A stretch of 64,000 nucleotides of DNA. It comes from Desulfobulbaceae bacterium DB1. Its GTDB lineage: Bacteria > Desulfobacterota > Desulfobulbia > Desulfobulbales > SURF-16. The stretch spans positions 1 to 64,000 of the forward strand of contig MQUF01000020.1 of assembly GCA_001914235.1 (NCBI GenBank), given 5' to 3'. The notes under the pieces were generated by a model. It ran no database searches and was not told where the DNA came from. It saw nothing but the letters and a program-made list of their open reading frames with translations. The position numbers were made by a program, and so were the translations under genes. Shown one piece after another: positions 34,877 through 43,606 of the stretch; within the stretch, counting starts at the first letter, position 1; every line of letters begins with the position of its first letter.

Positions 34877-37726
34877 TTATATTTTTTCTATGGTTGTCTT
34901 GATGTATTTCAGGGGCGGTGTCCCTGTCCACTTGCACGCCACATTGGGCGGCATCAGGTAGTTGGTGTTAAAGCCCTTGAACTGGGGATATTTGGGGTCG
35001 CCTTCCAGTCCTCGCAGGTTGCCGAAACCGCCGGCCGCGGCAAGCACTCCTTGGCGGATTCCCCAGGTTACCTGAGCGGTTGCCCGCACCTCGCCCCAAG
35101 GCGATCGAATGCGTACTTCGTCGCCTTCCTTGATGCCGAACCGTTTCGCATCCAGATAATTGATCCAAACCGGATTGGTACCGCATTGCTTCATGAGGCC
35201 GATGTTCCAGTATGTGGAGGTATGTTCATGCTCAACGACCCTGAAATACCCGGTGATCATGGGGTAGTCATCGTCTGGTTGCAGTTCGGGCCAGTCATCC
35301 CAGGGATTTTTGTAGTCCGGCAGTCCATCCACCCCGTTTTCTTCAGCCAAGGGATTGATAAAGTTATACTTGCCGGTTTTGGTGCTGCCTGAAGAACCGT
35401 AGCCTGCCGGCGGATTCAAGCTGCCCCATTTTTTATATTTGAAGTATTCCTGTTGGTCGGTGATGTAGTATCCCACCTTTTTCAGCTCTTCCAGGCTGAT
35501 GGCCTGGTTGCGCATTTGATTGGCCATGTATTCATCTTCATTTTTCCAGGGGAAGTACTCACCATAGCCAAGCCGTCGGGCTATTTCGGTGAAGATCCAG
35601 ACCACGGGCTTGGATTGATACAGCGGAGTGATCGCCTTTTGTCCAAGGGAAATGAAAGATTCGTACATCCAATCGGCGACAACCCGGCTTTGTTCGAGAT
35701 ATGTACAGTCGGGGAGGATGACATCGCAGAGCATCGAGGTGTTGGACATATAGCAGTCGATGGCGCAGGAAAATTCCAACTTTTCGATGGCGCGTTTGAT
35801 GGATGGCTCGCTGCCGCAGGAAAGAACCGGATTGCCGAAATAGCAGAGCATGGCTTTCAGTTTCCCTTCATCCACATCCTTTTCGAAATAGCCGGGAATC
35901 CAGCCGCTCCACAGGTGGCTTTTGTCAAGTTTGATTTTGGCTGCGTTGTTCGGCGGTTTGGCCTGGTCGTCCGCCCAGGGCGATGCCAGCTTGAACTTGC
36001 GGCACAGTTGCGGACCGCCGGGAGCATCAAAGGTGCCCATCAGGCCGTTAAGGGCCTGAAGCGACTGTACCCCATGGAACGCATTAGGGGACTGGGAAAC
36101 CCCGGTCCAGGATATGGCGCCCGCTGCGGGGGCGGCATTGGCAAATTCAAAGGCCAGACGTTCAATGGTTTCCGCTGAAACACCGCAAATCTCTGCGGCC
36201 CACTGAGGAGTTCTCGCCACTCCGTCTTCTTCGCCGAGCAAGCGTTTTTTGAAGGCCTCAAAGCCGTAGGTCCAATTGGTGACAAATTCTTTGTCGTAAA
36301 GTTCGTTCTTGACAATGACATAACACATGGCCATGGCCAGTGCCCCGTCGGTTGATGGCTTGATCGGGATCCATTCCATGGCCAGCGCGGCTGTTTCACA
36401 GCGCCTGGGATCAATCACCACCAGTTTCGCACCGCGTTTTACGGCGGCTTTCAGCAGGTTCATTTTGCGCTGGCCGGCGGATGTGGAAAGCTCATTGATG
36501 CCGAACAGCAGGATATACTCGCTGTTGGCGTAATCAATCCACGGTCTCTTTTCGCTGAGGTTTTTTTCGTTGGCCATCCTGGTGGGATTATCGCACATCT
36601 GGCGGTGGGTAACCTTGTGAGGGGTTCCGTAGGCAGTCATCACCGCTTCATGGCACCAGTTGTTGAAATCATTGCCCCGATGAAAACCAACGGTATTGGG
36701 GTCAAAGCCTTTCAGTTTGTCCACAGTCAGATCCAGGGCTTCATCCCATGATGCCTTGCGGAAACGGCCGTTTTCCTTGATGAGCGGCGTTTTCAGGCGG
36801 TAGGCGCTGTAGGTGTTATTATGGGCGGTCCCCCCCTTTATGCAGAGTCTGCCGCCGCCTTTCGGGTCACCGGCCAGTCCTTTGAGGCCGGTAATGATGC
36901 CGTCCTTGAGCGTCGCTTCCTGGCCGCAGAGACCCAGGCAGATATAACAGTGGGTTTTGACTACCTTGGACTTTTCTTCCTCCGCCGCACCTTCGGCGAT
37001 GGTGACATATTCGTCTCCGAGATCCAGGCAGGCGACGGCATCGGTCAGCAGGCCAAGGGCCGAGATGTATTCGCTGTTGGATGACTGTTCCGACAGCATG
37101 GAAAAAGAGAACATGCGTTCGTGGAAAAGAAAGCTCATGGTGAGTTCGGACAGGCCGCGATAAAACTCGGTCTGGGCGGCGCTGGTCAAAACGGCGCAGA
37201 ATTCAACAATCCAGCCCATGAGGTGGTTGCGGAGAAAATGAAATTGTTCCGCCTGGATTTCCTGGTTGTAAGCAGATTTTTCCGCCAGATAACGCATAAA
37301 TTCAAGTTCAACGGCAATATGGTCATCAAGATCACCGAAGCTTTCATTTTTATGGATACCTGCTTTGCGGAAGATCGCCCGCAGTTCGGGAACGGGAGTT
37401 TGCATGGTCAGCGGTTCACGGGTGACATAGCACGATTCATAGGGGAAGGCGGGATTGGCTCCGGCATTGAGAAACAAATCCGCATATTCGTACCGAAGGC
37501 CGGCAAAGACTTCCTCCGTCGGAGCGGATTTGAGGAAGGACATCATTTTGGTGATTCCGGAGCAGAGATCCTGGATGGTGCAATTCTGCTGAAATGCGTC
37601 CATTTTGCCTAAAAAGGTATCCTGTGACATTTTACGTACCAGCCACAGCGGAATTTCGTCGCGATACAGGGCTGAAAGCAGCTGATAAATCCTGGCCCGA
37701 GCCAGATTGATAGTTTTATTGTCCAT
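34877..37726 (-). CDS. TorD-like chaperone fused to molybdopterin oxidoreductase
   Basis: 949 residues. Residues 1 to about 235 are a TorD/DmsD-type maturation chaperone (YADLFLNAGANPAFPYESCY and DHIAVELEFM). From about 255 a DMSO-reductase-family catalytic chain begins, with a [4Fe-4S] motif (Cys260, 263, 267, 295). Cys378 in HRQMCDNP is a candidate Mo/W ligand, and a molybdopterin dinucleotide-binding C-terminus ends the chain. There is no Tat signal, so it is likely cytoplasmic. No electron-transfer (FeS) or membrane anchor subunit is adjacent. Neighbours are signalling genes and the TSUP transporter, hinting at sulfur-anion chemistry, but the substrate is unknown. Confidence 0.88.
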   Translation of the reverse strand: MDNKTINLARARIYQLLSALYRDEIPLWLVRKMSQDTFLGKMDAFQQNCTIQDLCSGITKMMSFLKSAPTEEVFAGLRYEYADLFLNAGANPAFPYESCYVTREPLTMQTPVPELRAIFRKAGIHKNESFGDLDDHIAVELEFMRYLAEKSAYNQEIQAEQFHFLRNHLMGWIVEFCAVLTSAAQTEFYRGLSELTMSFLFHERMFSFSMLSEQSSNSEYISALGLLTDAVACLDLGDEYVTIAEGAAEEEKSKVVKTHCYICLGLCGQEATLKDGIITGLKGLAGDPKGGGRLCIKGGTAHNNTYSAYRLKTPLIKENGRFRKASWDEALDLTVDKLKGFDPNTVGFHRGNDFNNWCHEAVMTAYGTPHKVTHRQMCDNPTRMANEKNLSEKRPWIDYANSEYILLFGINELSTSAGQRKMNLLKAAVKRGAKLVVIDPRRCETAALAMEWIPIKPSTDGALAMAMCYVIVKNELYDKEFVTNWTYGFEAFKKRLLGEEDGVARTPQWAAEICGVSAETIERLAFEFANAAPAAGAISWTGVSQSPNAFHGVQSLQALNGLMGTFDAPGGPQLCRKFKLASPWADDQAKPPNNAAKIKLDKSHLWSGWIPGYFEKDVDEGKLKAMLCYFGNPVLSCGSEPSIKRAIEKLEFSCAIDCYMSNTSMLCDVILPDCTYLEQSRVVADWMYESFISLGQKAITPLYQSKPVVWIFTEIARRLGYGEYFPWKNEDEYMANQMRNQAISLEELKKVGYYITDQQEYFKYKKWGSLNPPAGYGSSGSTKTGKYNFINPLAEENGVDGLPDYKNPWDDWPELQPDDDYPMITGYFRVVEHEHTSTYWNIGLMKQCGTNPVWINYLDAKRFGIKEGDEVRIRSPWGEVRATAQVTWGIRQGVLAAAGGFGNLRGLEGDPKYPQFKGFNTNYLMPPNVACKWTGTPPLKYIKTTIEKI

Positions 37727-37743
37727 TGTCTAATCTCCTTCAA

Positions 37744-38130
37744 TTAAACGTTAAGCGAGCCTTTCTGACCCTTGCCTTTCAATACCTTGGCAACCTTTTC
37801 CTCAAGTTCATCCTTGTCGATGGGTTTGACGCAATATTCATCCGCGCCGAGGCTGATCGCCTCACGGGCTGTTTCAACGGTGGGGTAACCGGTCAGCATG
37901 ATGGCCCGGACATCGGGGGCTATTTTTTTGAGCTGTTCAAGCACCTCGATGCCGCTCATTTTTTTCAGCTTGATGTCGAGGATCGCCAGATCAACTTTAT
38001 TTGATTTGGCAAAGTTGATCGCATCTTCTTCCTCGGTAAAGGCATGCACTTCGTGACCTTTTTTGGAGAGGATTTTTTTGATAAGAATTCCTGCGTCCTG
38101 CACATCGTCCAATGCAATGATATCGGCCAT
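37744..38130 (-). CDS. Single-domain response regulator in molybdoenzyme operon
   Basis: 128 residues, receiver only: ALDDVQ at the acidic pocket, phospho-Asp in LAILDIKLKKMSG, Thr in MLTGYP and Lys in CVKPID. The first acidic site reads LDD rather than the commoner DDE pair, but the pocket is complete. It lies 17 bases after the kinase gene and 17 before the molybdoenzyme, so it is the natural phospho-acceptor of that kinase. With no output domain, it may act on the GAF/PAS protein, the sigma-54 activator, or as a phosphate sink. Confidence 0.88.
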   Translation of the reverse strand: MADIIALDDVQDAGILIKKILSKKGHEVHAFTEEEDAINFAKSNKVDLAILDIKLKKMSGIEVLEQLKKIAPDVRAIMLTGYPTVETAREAISLGADEYCVKPIDKDELEEKVAKVLKGKGQKGSLNV

Positions 38131-38147
38131 TTTCTCCTCCTTCGTTC

Positions 38148-39707
38148 TTATTCATTGATGGCATTTTGTTCCTTGCCTGCAATCGGCAGGGTGATGTGAA
38201 ATGCCGTTCCCTGGATTTTTTCGCCTGTCGCGGAATCTTGCATCGGGCTTTCCACGGTGACGGTGCCGCCGTGGTCCCTTATGATTCCATATGTGACAGC
38301 AAGTCCGAGTCCTGTGCCCTTGCCCACTTCCTTGGTGGTGAAAAAGGGGTCAAAAATTTTCGGTTTGATTTCATCCGGAATTCCCGTGCCGGTATCCCTG
38401 ATGGTGACAATCACCTTGTCCGCGGCCTGATCGTGGCTGGTGGTAATGATGATTTCCCCGCCGTTTTCCATGGCATGAGCGGAGTTATTGAAAAGATTGA
38501 TAAAAACTTGGCGAAGTTTTTCTGCATCGCCGATTACCATGGGCAGCGAGGGGGTATACCGGCGTTGGACGTGGATATGATTGATGTTGAGATTATGTTC
38601 TGTAACCGCCAGCACATCTTCAATGACATCGTTGGGATTGACGGCAGTTTTTGCGCTTTCGGACTGCCGGGAAAATTTCAGCAGATCCGCGACGATCTTG
38701 CGGCAGGCCTTGGTCTGCCGTTCAATGACTTTCAGATTCTCATAAACCTCGTCTTTTTCGTCAAAATCATCCATCATCAACTGGGCATAGCCGAGGATGA
38801 CGCCCAGGGGGGTGTTGATTTCATGGGCCACGCCTGCCGCCATCTGGCCGACCGACGCCATTTTCTCCTGGTTGATCAGCTGTTCCGTCATGTTGCGCAG
38901 CCGGGTCATATCCTTGGCAATGCCCTCGCAGCCGATCATGTTGCCTTGCCGGTCGAGGATTGAGTTGGCGGTCAGCAGCATGTGGCGGGTGGTCCCGTCG
39001 CGGGTTTCAAGTTCGAGCTCAAAGTCGCTGACAAATCCGTTTTCCTTGAGGGCGGTGAGATAGCGCTCCAGGGTTTCATGATTTTTAAAAAAAGAGAGAA
39101 GATTGAAGTTTTTCGGAGGGGTTTCGTAACCGAGCATATGCAGGCCGCTGGTGTTGATGTCGGAAATTTCCCCTCCCATGTTGCAGAAATAGACCATGTC
39201 CTTGGAGTTTTCGAAAAAATGGCGGAATTTTTTTTCCGATGTGGAGAGGTCGCGGGTTCGCTCTTCCACCATCTCTTCCAGGTAGGTGTTCATTTTCTGT
39301 AATTGGCTGGCGGTATCGGCCAGTTTCAGGTTGGCTGCGGCCAGTTTTTCCGCCTCGTTGCGAATGATCTTATAGGCAGCCAATCCTTTGTGGTAATAAA
39401 TGGTGACCGCGGACACGGATATGAGCAGCAGGGTGTTGATGCCCCCGGAGTAGGGGGAAAGCGTCTCCCAGGAATCAACGTGATTGTTTAGAACGAGTAA
39501 CTGACGGGCAATATGGCCGACGCCCCGGGAAATGGCAAAGGCCGACATGGCAATGGAAAAATAAAAAAGAAACCCCCAGAGAAAATTGTCCGGTTGCCGT
39601 TTGGCCAGGAAATAGGAAAAGCGGAGAGACAGAAAGGACAGCAGAATGACCATGGCCGACCCCGCCAGGTCAACAAAAATGGCAAAGGAAAGAGTGGAAG
39701 CGATCAT
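38148..39707 (-). CDS. Membrane sensor histidine kinase, copy 2 (SR-xx-GHI type) with PAS
   Basis: 519 residues. The four-helix membrane domain (1-112) has SRGVGHI at 60-66 and SPYSGGIN at 84-91, at the same positions as copy 1. A coiled coil (about 115-155) and a PAS domain (about 160-280) follow. HisKA has [20 protein letters not shown], and a canonical HATPase_c has DTGTGIP and [12 protein letters not shown]. The start overlaps the membrane-protein stop by four bases. It is a complete, probably active kinase, and the receiver 17 bases downstream is its likely target. Confidence 0.92.
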   Translation of the reverse strand: MIASTLSFAIFVDLAGSAMVILLSFLSLRFSYFLAKRQPDNFLWGFLFYFSIAMSAFAISRGVGHIARQLLVLNNHVDSWETLSPYSGGINTLLLISVSAVTIYYHKGLAAYKIIRNEAEKLAAANLKLADTASQLQKMNTYLEEMVEERTRDLSTSEKKFRHFFENSKDMVYFCNMGGEISDINTSGLHMLGYETPPKNFNLLSFFKNHETLERYLTALKENGFVSDFELELETRDGTTRHMLLTANSILDRQGNMIGCEGIAKDMTRLRNMTEQLINQEKMASVGQMAAGVAHEINTPLGVILGYAQLMMDDFDEKDEVYENLKVIERQTKACRKIVADLLKFSRQSESAKTAVNPNDVIEDVLAVTEHNLNINHIHVQRRYTPSLPMVIGDAEKLRQVFINLFNNSAHAMENGGEIIITTSHDQAADKVIVTIRDTGTGIPDEIKPKIFDPFFTTKEVGKGTGLGLAVTYGIIRDHGGTVTVESPMQDSATGEKIQGTAFHITLPIAGKEQNAINE

Positions 39708-40141
39708 TGTGCTTTCTCCTCTCCTGCCTCAAGATAAAAGGTCCTGAGGCTGAACATCAGGGCAAAAAGCGCGGGGACGAAGACAAAGTGGTCCATTCGG
39801 GTGAGGATATAGAGGATTTCAACAATGTCCAATGGCGCCCCCGGTGCGCGTTGACCGTGCAAATCAGCGACGATATGACCGGTAAAGGCGACGATGTTCC
39901 AGGCGATCGACAGCAGGCAGAAGAGTCTGAGGTAGCGCCATCCCCGGCTGACCAGGTCCGGCGTGCTGCGGGTATGGAGATACAGATAGGCAAGTGCCCC
40001 AAGAAAGAGGACGTGGGCCATCTGGTGGACATACATCCCTTCCGGCTCTCCGTGGGGTTGAATTGCCCAGGAATGCCCGGGCAGGCCGAGCAAAAGGAAA
40101 ATTGTCAGTATGGAAATGCTGATCGTAATTCTGTTTATCAT
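39704..40141 (-). CDS. His-rich four-helix membrane protein, copy 2 (kinase partner)
   Basis: 145 residues. A signal-like helix ends in SWAIQPH, then EGMYVHQMAHVLF, AWNIVAFTGHI and TRMDHFVFVP, with histidines 30, 39, 43, 89 and 118 matching those of copy 1. It is the first gene of the molybdoenzyme operon. GAGGAA precedes the ATG, and the predicted sigma-54 start lies about 16 bases upstream. Its conserved intramembrane histidines suggest a haem, metal or quinone sensor that signals through the overlapping kinase. The family is unnamed to my knowledge. Confidence 0.75.
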   Translation of the reverse strand: MINRITISISILTIFLLLGLPGHSWAIQPHGEPEGMYVHQMAHVLFLGALAYLYLHTRSTPDLVSRGWRYLRLFCLLSIAWNIVAFTGHIVADLHGQRAPGAPLDIVEILYILTRMDHFVFVPALFALMFSLRTFYLEAGEEKAQ

Positions 40142-40168
40142 TGTTTCCTCATTGTGGTTGGGTAGAAA

Positions 40169-40183
40169 GCACCAACCATGCCC
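40169..40183 (-). promoter_or_regulatory. Predicted sigma-54 (-24/-12) promoter of the molybdoenzyme operon
   Basis: On the minus strand the sequence reads GGGCATGGTTGGTGC. The invariant GG and GC dinucleotides have the exact -24/-12 spacing of the TGGCACG-N4-TTGC consensus, with matches at C4, A5, G7 and T13. The inferred start is near 40157, with a GAGGAA ribosome site and ATG right after it. Two palindromes lie about 105-160 bases upstream, where sigma-54 activators bind. This is a computed-by-eye match to the consensus. Confidence 0.55.
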
Positions 40184-40262
40184 GGAATGGAAATTTGTTT
40201 ATTTTTTTTATTTTTCCTCATAGAAACAATACGTTACGTGTTTATTTATTTTGGCATTCCAG

Positions 40263-40278
40263 TGCGGAATATTCCGCA
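40263..40278. promoter_or_regulatory. 16-bp perfect palindrome, putative activator site
   Basis: TGCGGAATATTCCGCA is a perfect 16-bp palindrome centred about 114 bases upstream of the predicted sigma-54 start. The position and symmetry suit an upstream activating sequence for a dimeric NtrC-type regulator. Confidence 0.55.
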
Positions 40279-40300
40279 AGGCATAATCAGCTGGTTTGGC

Positions 40301-40316
40301 GCAACCTTAATGTTGC
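40301..40316. promoter_or_regulatory. Second dyad, putative activator site
   Basis: GCAAC-CTTAAT-GTTGC is a 5-bp inverted repeat with a 6-base spacer, centred about 152 bases upstream of the predicted start and 38 bases (about 3.6 helical turns) from the first palindrome. It may be a second regulator site or that of another protein, as its sequence differs from the first. Confidence 0.4.
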
Positions 40317-40501
40317 AACTACGGTGAGAAAGCGGAAAACTTTGACGAAGGAGAAAACGGGATGATGTGTATGATTTTCGATTTGTCTGTAATTTTAAAT
40401 AGTTGTGCTGAAGGAAGGAGAAATGTCTTGTGCATCTTTTATGATGCACCACAATTATTTCAAGCTTTTTAGGCGGGGGAAAGGTCCATTTCAGGGCGTT
40501 T

Positions 40502-40543
40502 CCCGTTTTCAAGCGCAACATTTTTATTGCACATGAAAACGGG
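40502..40543. repeat. Perfect 10-bp inverted repeat downstream of the MCP gene
   Basis: CCCGTTTTCA and TGAAAACGGG pair perfectly across a 22-base loop, 64 bases past the stop of the minus-strand MCP gene. It could be its transcription stop, though no clear U-tract follows. The rest of the 465-base gap from 40142 to 40606 holds the promoter elements listed separately and no gene I can support. Confidence 0.5.
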
Positions 40544-40606
40544 GAGAGTAGTGGAGATGTCCGGGGCAATAGTGCCGGAGTTGGCAAAAAGCCATGCGGG
40601 CAGTTG

Positions 40607-42178
40607 CTATTTGACCCCGTGTTTATTAAGAAAAGGTCCATACTGTTTGTCTTCGATCAGGATATGGGTCTGCAGCCAGTTTTTCAGAAAGATGAGAACC
40701 TCGATGAGGTTGACGTCCTCGCCCGCATTTATTTTTGTAATAATGTCCGAAACCTGTCCGAGAAGTTTTTCATGTATTGCCTTGTGCTTTCTGGTGTCCG
40801 GGTAGTTGAATTTGTCAAAATATTTTTCTTCATGGGCAAAATGGTCGACCACGAATTTTGCCATTTCGCCGAGAATCTTTTTAATCTGTTCAAGAGAGTT
40901 GTCTTGCTTAACGGCAGCATGAACATCGTTGATGTAATCCATGATTTTTTTGTGCTGTTCGTCAATATTGGCTATCCCCACGCTGTATTCGCCGGTGAAG
41001 GAAATGAATTTTCGTTTTCCTTCTTTCCCTGTTGTTTTCAACTTTTCCGGGAGTTTGAAATTCCGGAGCATGCCGTGCAGGTCCTTGCCGAGACTTGCCA
41101 CCTCCATGCCACCGGCATAGACCTTGGCTGAATCCGTTTTAATTCTGGTGCTTTCAGTCGAGACCTCGCTCATGGACTCGGAAACGAGATGGGCGAGCTG
41201 GGCCGAATCGGAAATGAGTCTGTTGACTTCATTGACTGATTCGGTCGTGGTGAGGACGTGGGCGGTCATTTCCTTAATACCGTCCGTCACCCGCGCTATG
41301 TTTTCGGCAATGTCCTTCGTGGTGACGGATTGTTCCTCCACCGCGGCGGCGATGGTTGCCACCACCGTATTTACCTCGTTGATGACTTCATGAATGATGG
41401 TAATCTCCTTGATGGTGGAGTCGGTGGCCGTCTGGATGGCGTGAACCTTCTTGCGGATATCGTCCGTTGCCTTGCTTGTCTGGGTGGCCAGATCTTTCAC
41501 CTCATTGGCGACGACGGCAAAACCTTTTCCCGCCTCACCCGCCCGTGCCGCTTCGATGGTGGCATTCAGCGCCAGCAGTTTGGTTTGATCCGATATCTCG
41601 GTGATCACGGAAATGACGTTATTGATTTCAGAGGCGGCATTGCCCAGGCTGTTGACTTTATCCGAGGCGATGACCACCGATTGGGCGGCCTTTTCCGCAA
41701 TGCCGCGCGCCTGCTCGGAGTTCTGGGCGATTTCGGTGATGGTGGCCGACATCTCCTCCGTTGCCGTGGCAACGGAGCACAAGTTTTCCGTCGATTCGGA
41801 TGCCTTGGCGGAAACGGAATCCATATTTAGGGTCAGCCGCGAGGCAACCATGGCGATGGTGTGGAGGTTTTCTTCCATTTCCTTGGTCGAGGCATCGACA
41901 TCAATAGTGTGTTTCGCCATTTCCTGCGCACTTGCCCGCATGCCGGATGAGAGGGTTTCAAGCTCCTCGGATGCATATCCAAGGTCTCCGGCGTTGCCGG
42001 CAATACCACTGATTATTTTGCCGAGATTATCCTGCATGGAAGCAATGGAGCGCATGATTGCGGTTCCGGAAGCCTGGTCGATGGTGCCGCTCAGATCACC
42101 ATCGGCTATTTTTTCTATAATTTGAGCGACTTCGTTAAGAGAAGCTCCTTTGGAGCCGAACAGTCCTTTGCCGAACAT
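40607..42178 (-). CDS. Cytoplasmic MCP with C-terminal bacteriohemerythrin domain
   Basis: 523 residues with no TM helix. A HAMP-like N-terminus ([15 protein letters not shown]) leads into a methyl-accepting signalling coiled coil (hairpin tip around [20 protein letters not shown]). A four-helix hemerythrin domain (about 405-523) carries the diiron ligands in [24 protein letters not shown] and [10 protein letters not shown]. It likely senses O2 (or NO) in the cytoplasm and signals to CheA. I start at MFGKGLFG, where GAGG lies upstream; the longer frame to 42235 lacks one. It is a stand-alone gene. Confidence 0.9.
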   Translation of the reverse strand: MFGKGLFGSKGASLNEVAQIIEKIADGDLSGTIDQASGTAIMRSIASMQDNLGKIISGIAGNAGDLGYASEELETLSSGMRASAQEMAKHTIDVDASTKEMEENLHTIAMVASRLTLNMDSVSAKASESTENLCSVATATEEMSATITEIAQNSEQARGIAEKAAQSVVIASDKVNSLGNAASEINNVISVITEISDQTKLLALNATIEAARAGEAGKGFAVVANEVKDLATQTSKATDDIRKKVHAIQTATDSTIKEITIIHEVINEVNTVVATIAAAVEEQSVTTKDIAENIARVTDGIKEMTAHVLTTTESVNEVNRLISDSAQLAHLVSESMSEVSTESTRIKTDSAKVYAGGMEVASLGKDLHGMLRNFKLPEKLKTTGKEGKRKFISFTGEYSVGIANIDEQHKKIMDYINDVHAAVKQDNSLEQIKKILGEMAKFVVDHFAHEEKYFDKFNYPDTRKHKAIHEKLLGQVSDIITKINAGEDVNLIEVLIFLKNWLQTHILIEDKQYGPFLNKHGVK

Positions 42179-42561
42179 AAAAACCTCATTTGCATAGTGG
42201 TTCATGAAAAGTAACGGGAAGAAAAAAGTGGACAATGCGCCACGCTGACTTATCTTATGATGAAGTTGCGCAGTAAATCAAGGCACTTTTGCAGAAAACC
42301 GCGATCAGTGGACTCTTGCTGATTTTGTTACGATTCCCCACCGTTTTTTGCCGTCGGCGCTGGAAACGGATCAAGAAAAGGTTTTTAAAAAAACAGTTGA
42401 TGCAGTATGATGGCAATTCCTTTTTGTTGCCTGTTGTAACGGTGGATGACGGGGACATGACCGGTTGACGAAAATCGAACGGTTCTGATTGTGAATTTTT
42501 ACAGGTCTTTGTTTTTTTTACATATTCGGGTTTTATTTATTTTCAGCCAAGGAGGTTTACC
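42179..42561. other. Intergenic region between divergent MCP and mrp genes
   Basis: 383 bases without a gene. It should hold the promoters of both flanking genes. I see A+T-rich stretches but no clear sigma-54 site, operator palindrome or RNA gene. The small open frames here lack ribosome sites and protein-like composition. Confidence 0.5.
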
Positions 42562-43512
42562 ATGGGAAGTACATGTCAAAGCAGTGGAAGCTGCAGCAGC
42601 GGTACCTGCGGATCCGCTGATGCGGCTATCGTCAAACAGGATAAGGCCATCAGGACATCGCTGGGGAAGATCAAGAATAAAATTCTGGTCATGAGCGGCA
42701 AGGGTGGTGTCGGCAAAAGTACGGTTTCCACCAACCTCGCCCTTGGTCTTGCCAAAAAAGGCTATAAAGTCGGGTTGATGGATGTGGATCTCCACGGTCC
42801 GGATATCTGCCGCATGCTGAATCTCACCGAGAAACTGCATGCTGCCCATGCCGGCGAAAACGGGCTCCTGCCGCCCATGCAGTACAATGAGAATCTCAAG
42901 GTTATTTCCCTGGAATATATGATGGAAGACAGGGATGACCCCATCATCTGGCGCGGGCCCCTGAAGGTGCAGGCCATCCGGCAGTTCGTGGCCGACATGG
43001 ATTGGGGGGATCTCGATTATCTGATTATCGATGCCCCTCCGGGTACCGGCGATGAGCCTTTGACCGTTGCCCAGACGATCAAGGATGCCCACGCCGTTGT
43101 CGTCACCACCCCGCAGGAGGTAGCTCTGGCCGATGTTCGCAAGTCGCTTAATTTCTGCAAGCATGTCAAGATGAACGTCATCGGCATGGTGGAAAACATG
43201 AGCGGCTTTATCTGTCCTCACTGCAATGAGAGTGTGGAGATATTCAAAACCGGCGGCGGCGAAAAAACAGCCAGGGAATTCGGTGTCGATTTTCTCGGCA
43301 GGGTGCCGATTGATCCCCGGGTTGTTGTCGGCGGCGATGACGGCACTCCCTATCTGACTTCGGGTGAAGACAGTCCGGCAGTGCGCGCCTTTGCCGAGAT
43401 TATCGGCAACGTGGAAAAACACCTGGCTGCCGGGAAAACCATCAGCCTGGCCAGTGCGGATTCAGGTTGCGCCTGCGGTTCGACCTGTAACCCATCGACC
43501 TGCAACTGCTGA
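42562..43512 (+). CDS. mrp: Mrp/NBP35-family P-loop ATPase (Fe-S carrier) with Cys-rich tails
   Basis: 316 residues. The deviant Walker A GKGGVGKSTVSTNLA, the switch DVDLHGPD, IDAPPGTGDE and the metal-binding FICPHC pair are those of Mrp/ApbC/NBP35 proteins, which assemble and transfer [4Fe-4S] clusters. Unusually, both ends are Cys-rich: the N-terminus reads MGSTCQSSGSCSSGTCG and the last 16 residues hold five cysteines. AAGGAGG precedes the ATG. It is followed by a strong terminator-like hairpin and is probably monocistronic. Confidence 0.92.
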   Translation: MGSTCQSSGSCSSGTCGSADAAIVKQDKAIRTSLGKIKNKILVMSGKGGVGKSTVSTNLALGLAKKGYKVGLMDVDLHGPDICRMLNLTEKLHAAHAGENGLLPPMQYNENLKVISLEYMMEDRDDPIIWRGPLKVQAIRQFVADMDWGDLDYLIIDAPPGTGDEPLTVAQTIKDAHAVVVTTPQEVALADVRKSLNFCKHVKMNVIGMVENMSGFICPHCNESVEIFKTGGGEKTAREFGVDFLGRVPIDPRVVVGGDDGTPYLTSGEDSPAVRAFAEIIGNVEKHLAAGKTISLASADSGCACGSTCNPSTCNC

Positions 43513-43527
43513 TACGTTCGTTTTTTT

Positions 43528-43576
43528 ACCACAGAGGGCGCAGCGTTTTTTTCTGCGCTTTCCGTGGTAATTTTTT
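43528..43576 (+). terminator. Terminator downstream of mrp
   Basis: ACCACAGAGGGCGCAG and CTGCGCTTTCCGTGGT pair over 16 positions (three wobble-type mismatches) around a T-rich loop, and are followed by AATTTTTT. It begins 16 bases after the mrp stop. Its ACCACAGAG start recurs in the repeat at 54.65-54.72 kb. Confidence 0.75.
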
Positions 43577-43606
43577 GCGTCATGTAAATCTGCTCTATGG
43601 TGAAAT

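Noticed and set aside
40296-40318. TTGGC...TTGC pair resembling a sigma-54 site on the plus strand
   Set aside because: Spacing between GG and GC is five bases too long and the orientation is away from the operon.
40246-40641. 131-codon open frame on the minus strand in the gap before the MCP gene
   Set aside because: No RBS, odd composition, overlaps the palindromes and the end of the MCP gene.
42410-42440. TGGCAATT...TTGCC upstream of mrp as a sigma-54 site
   Set aside because: GG-to-GC spacing does not match the -24/-12 rule.
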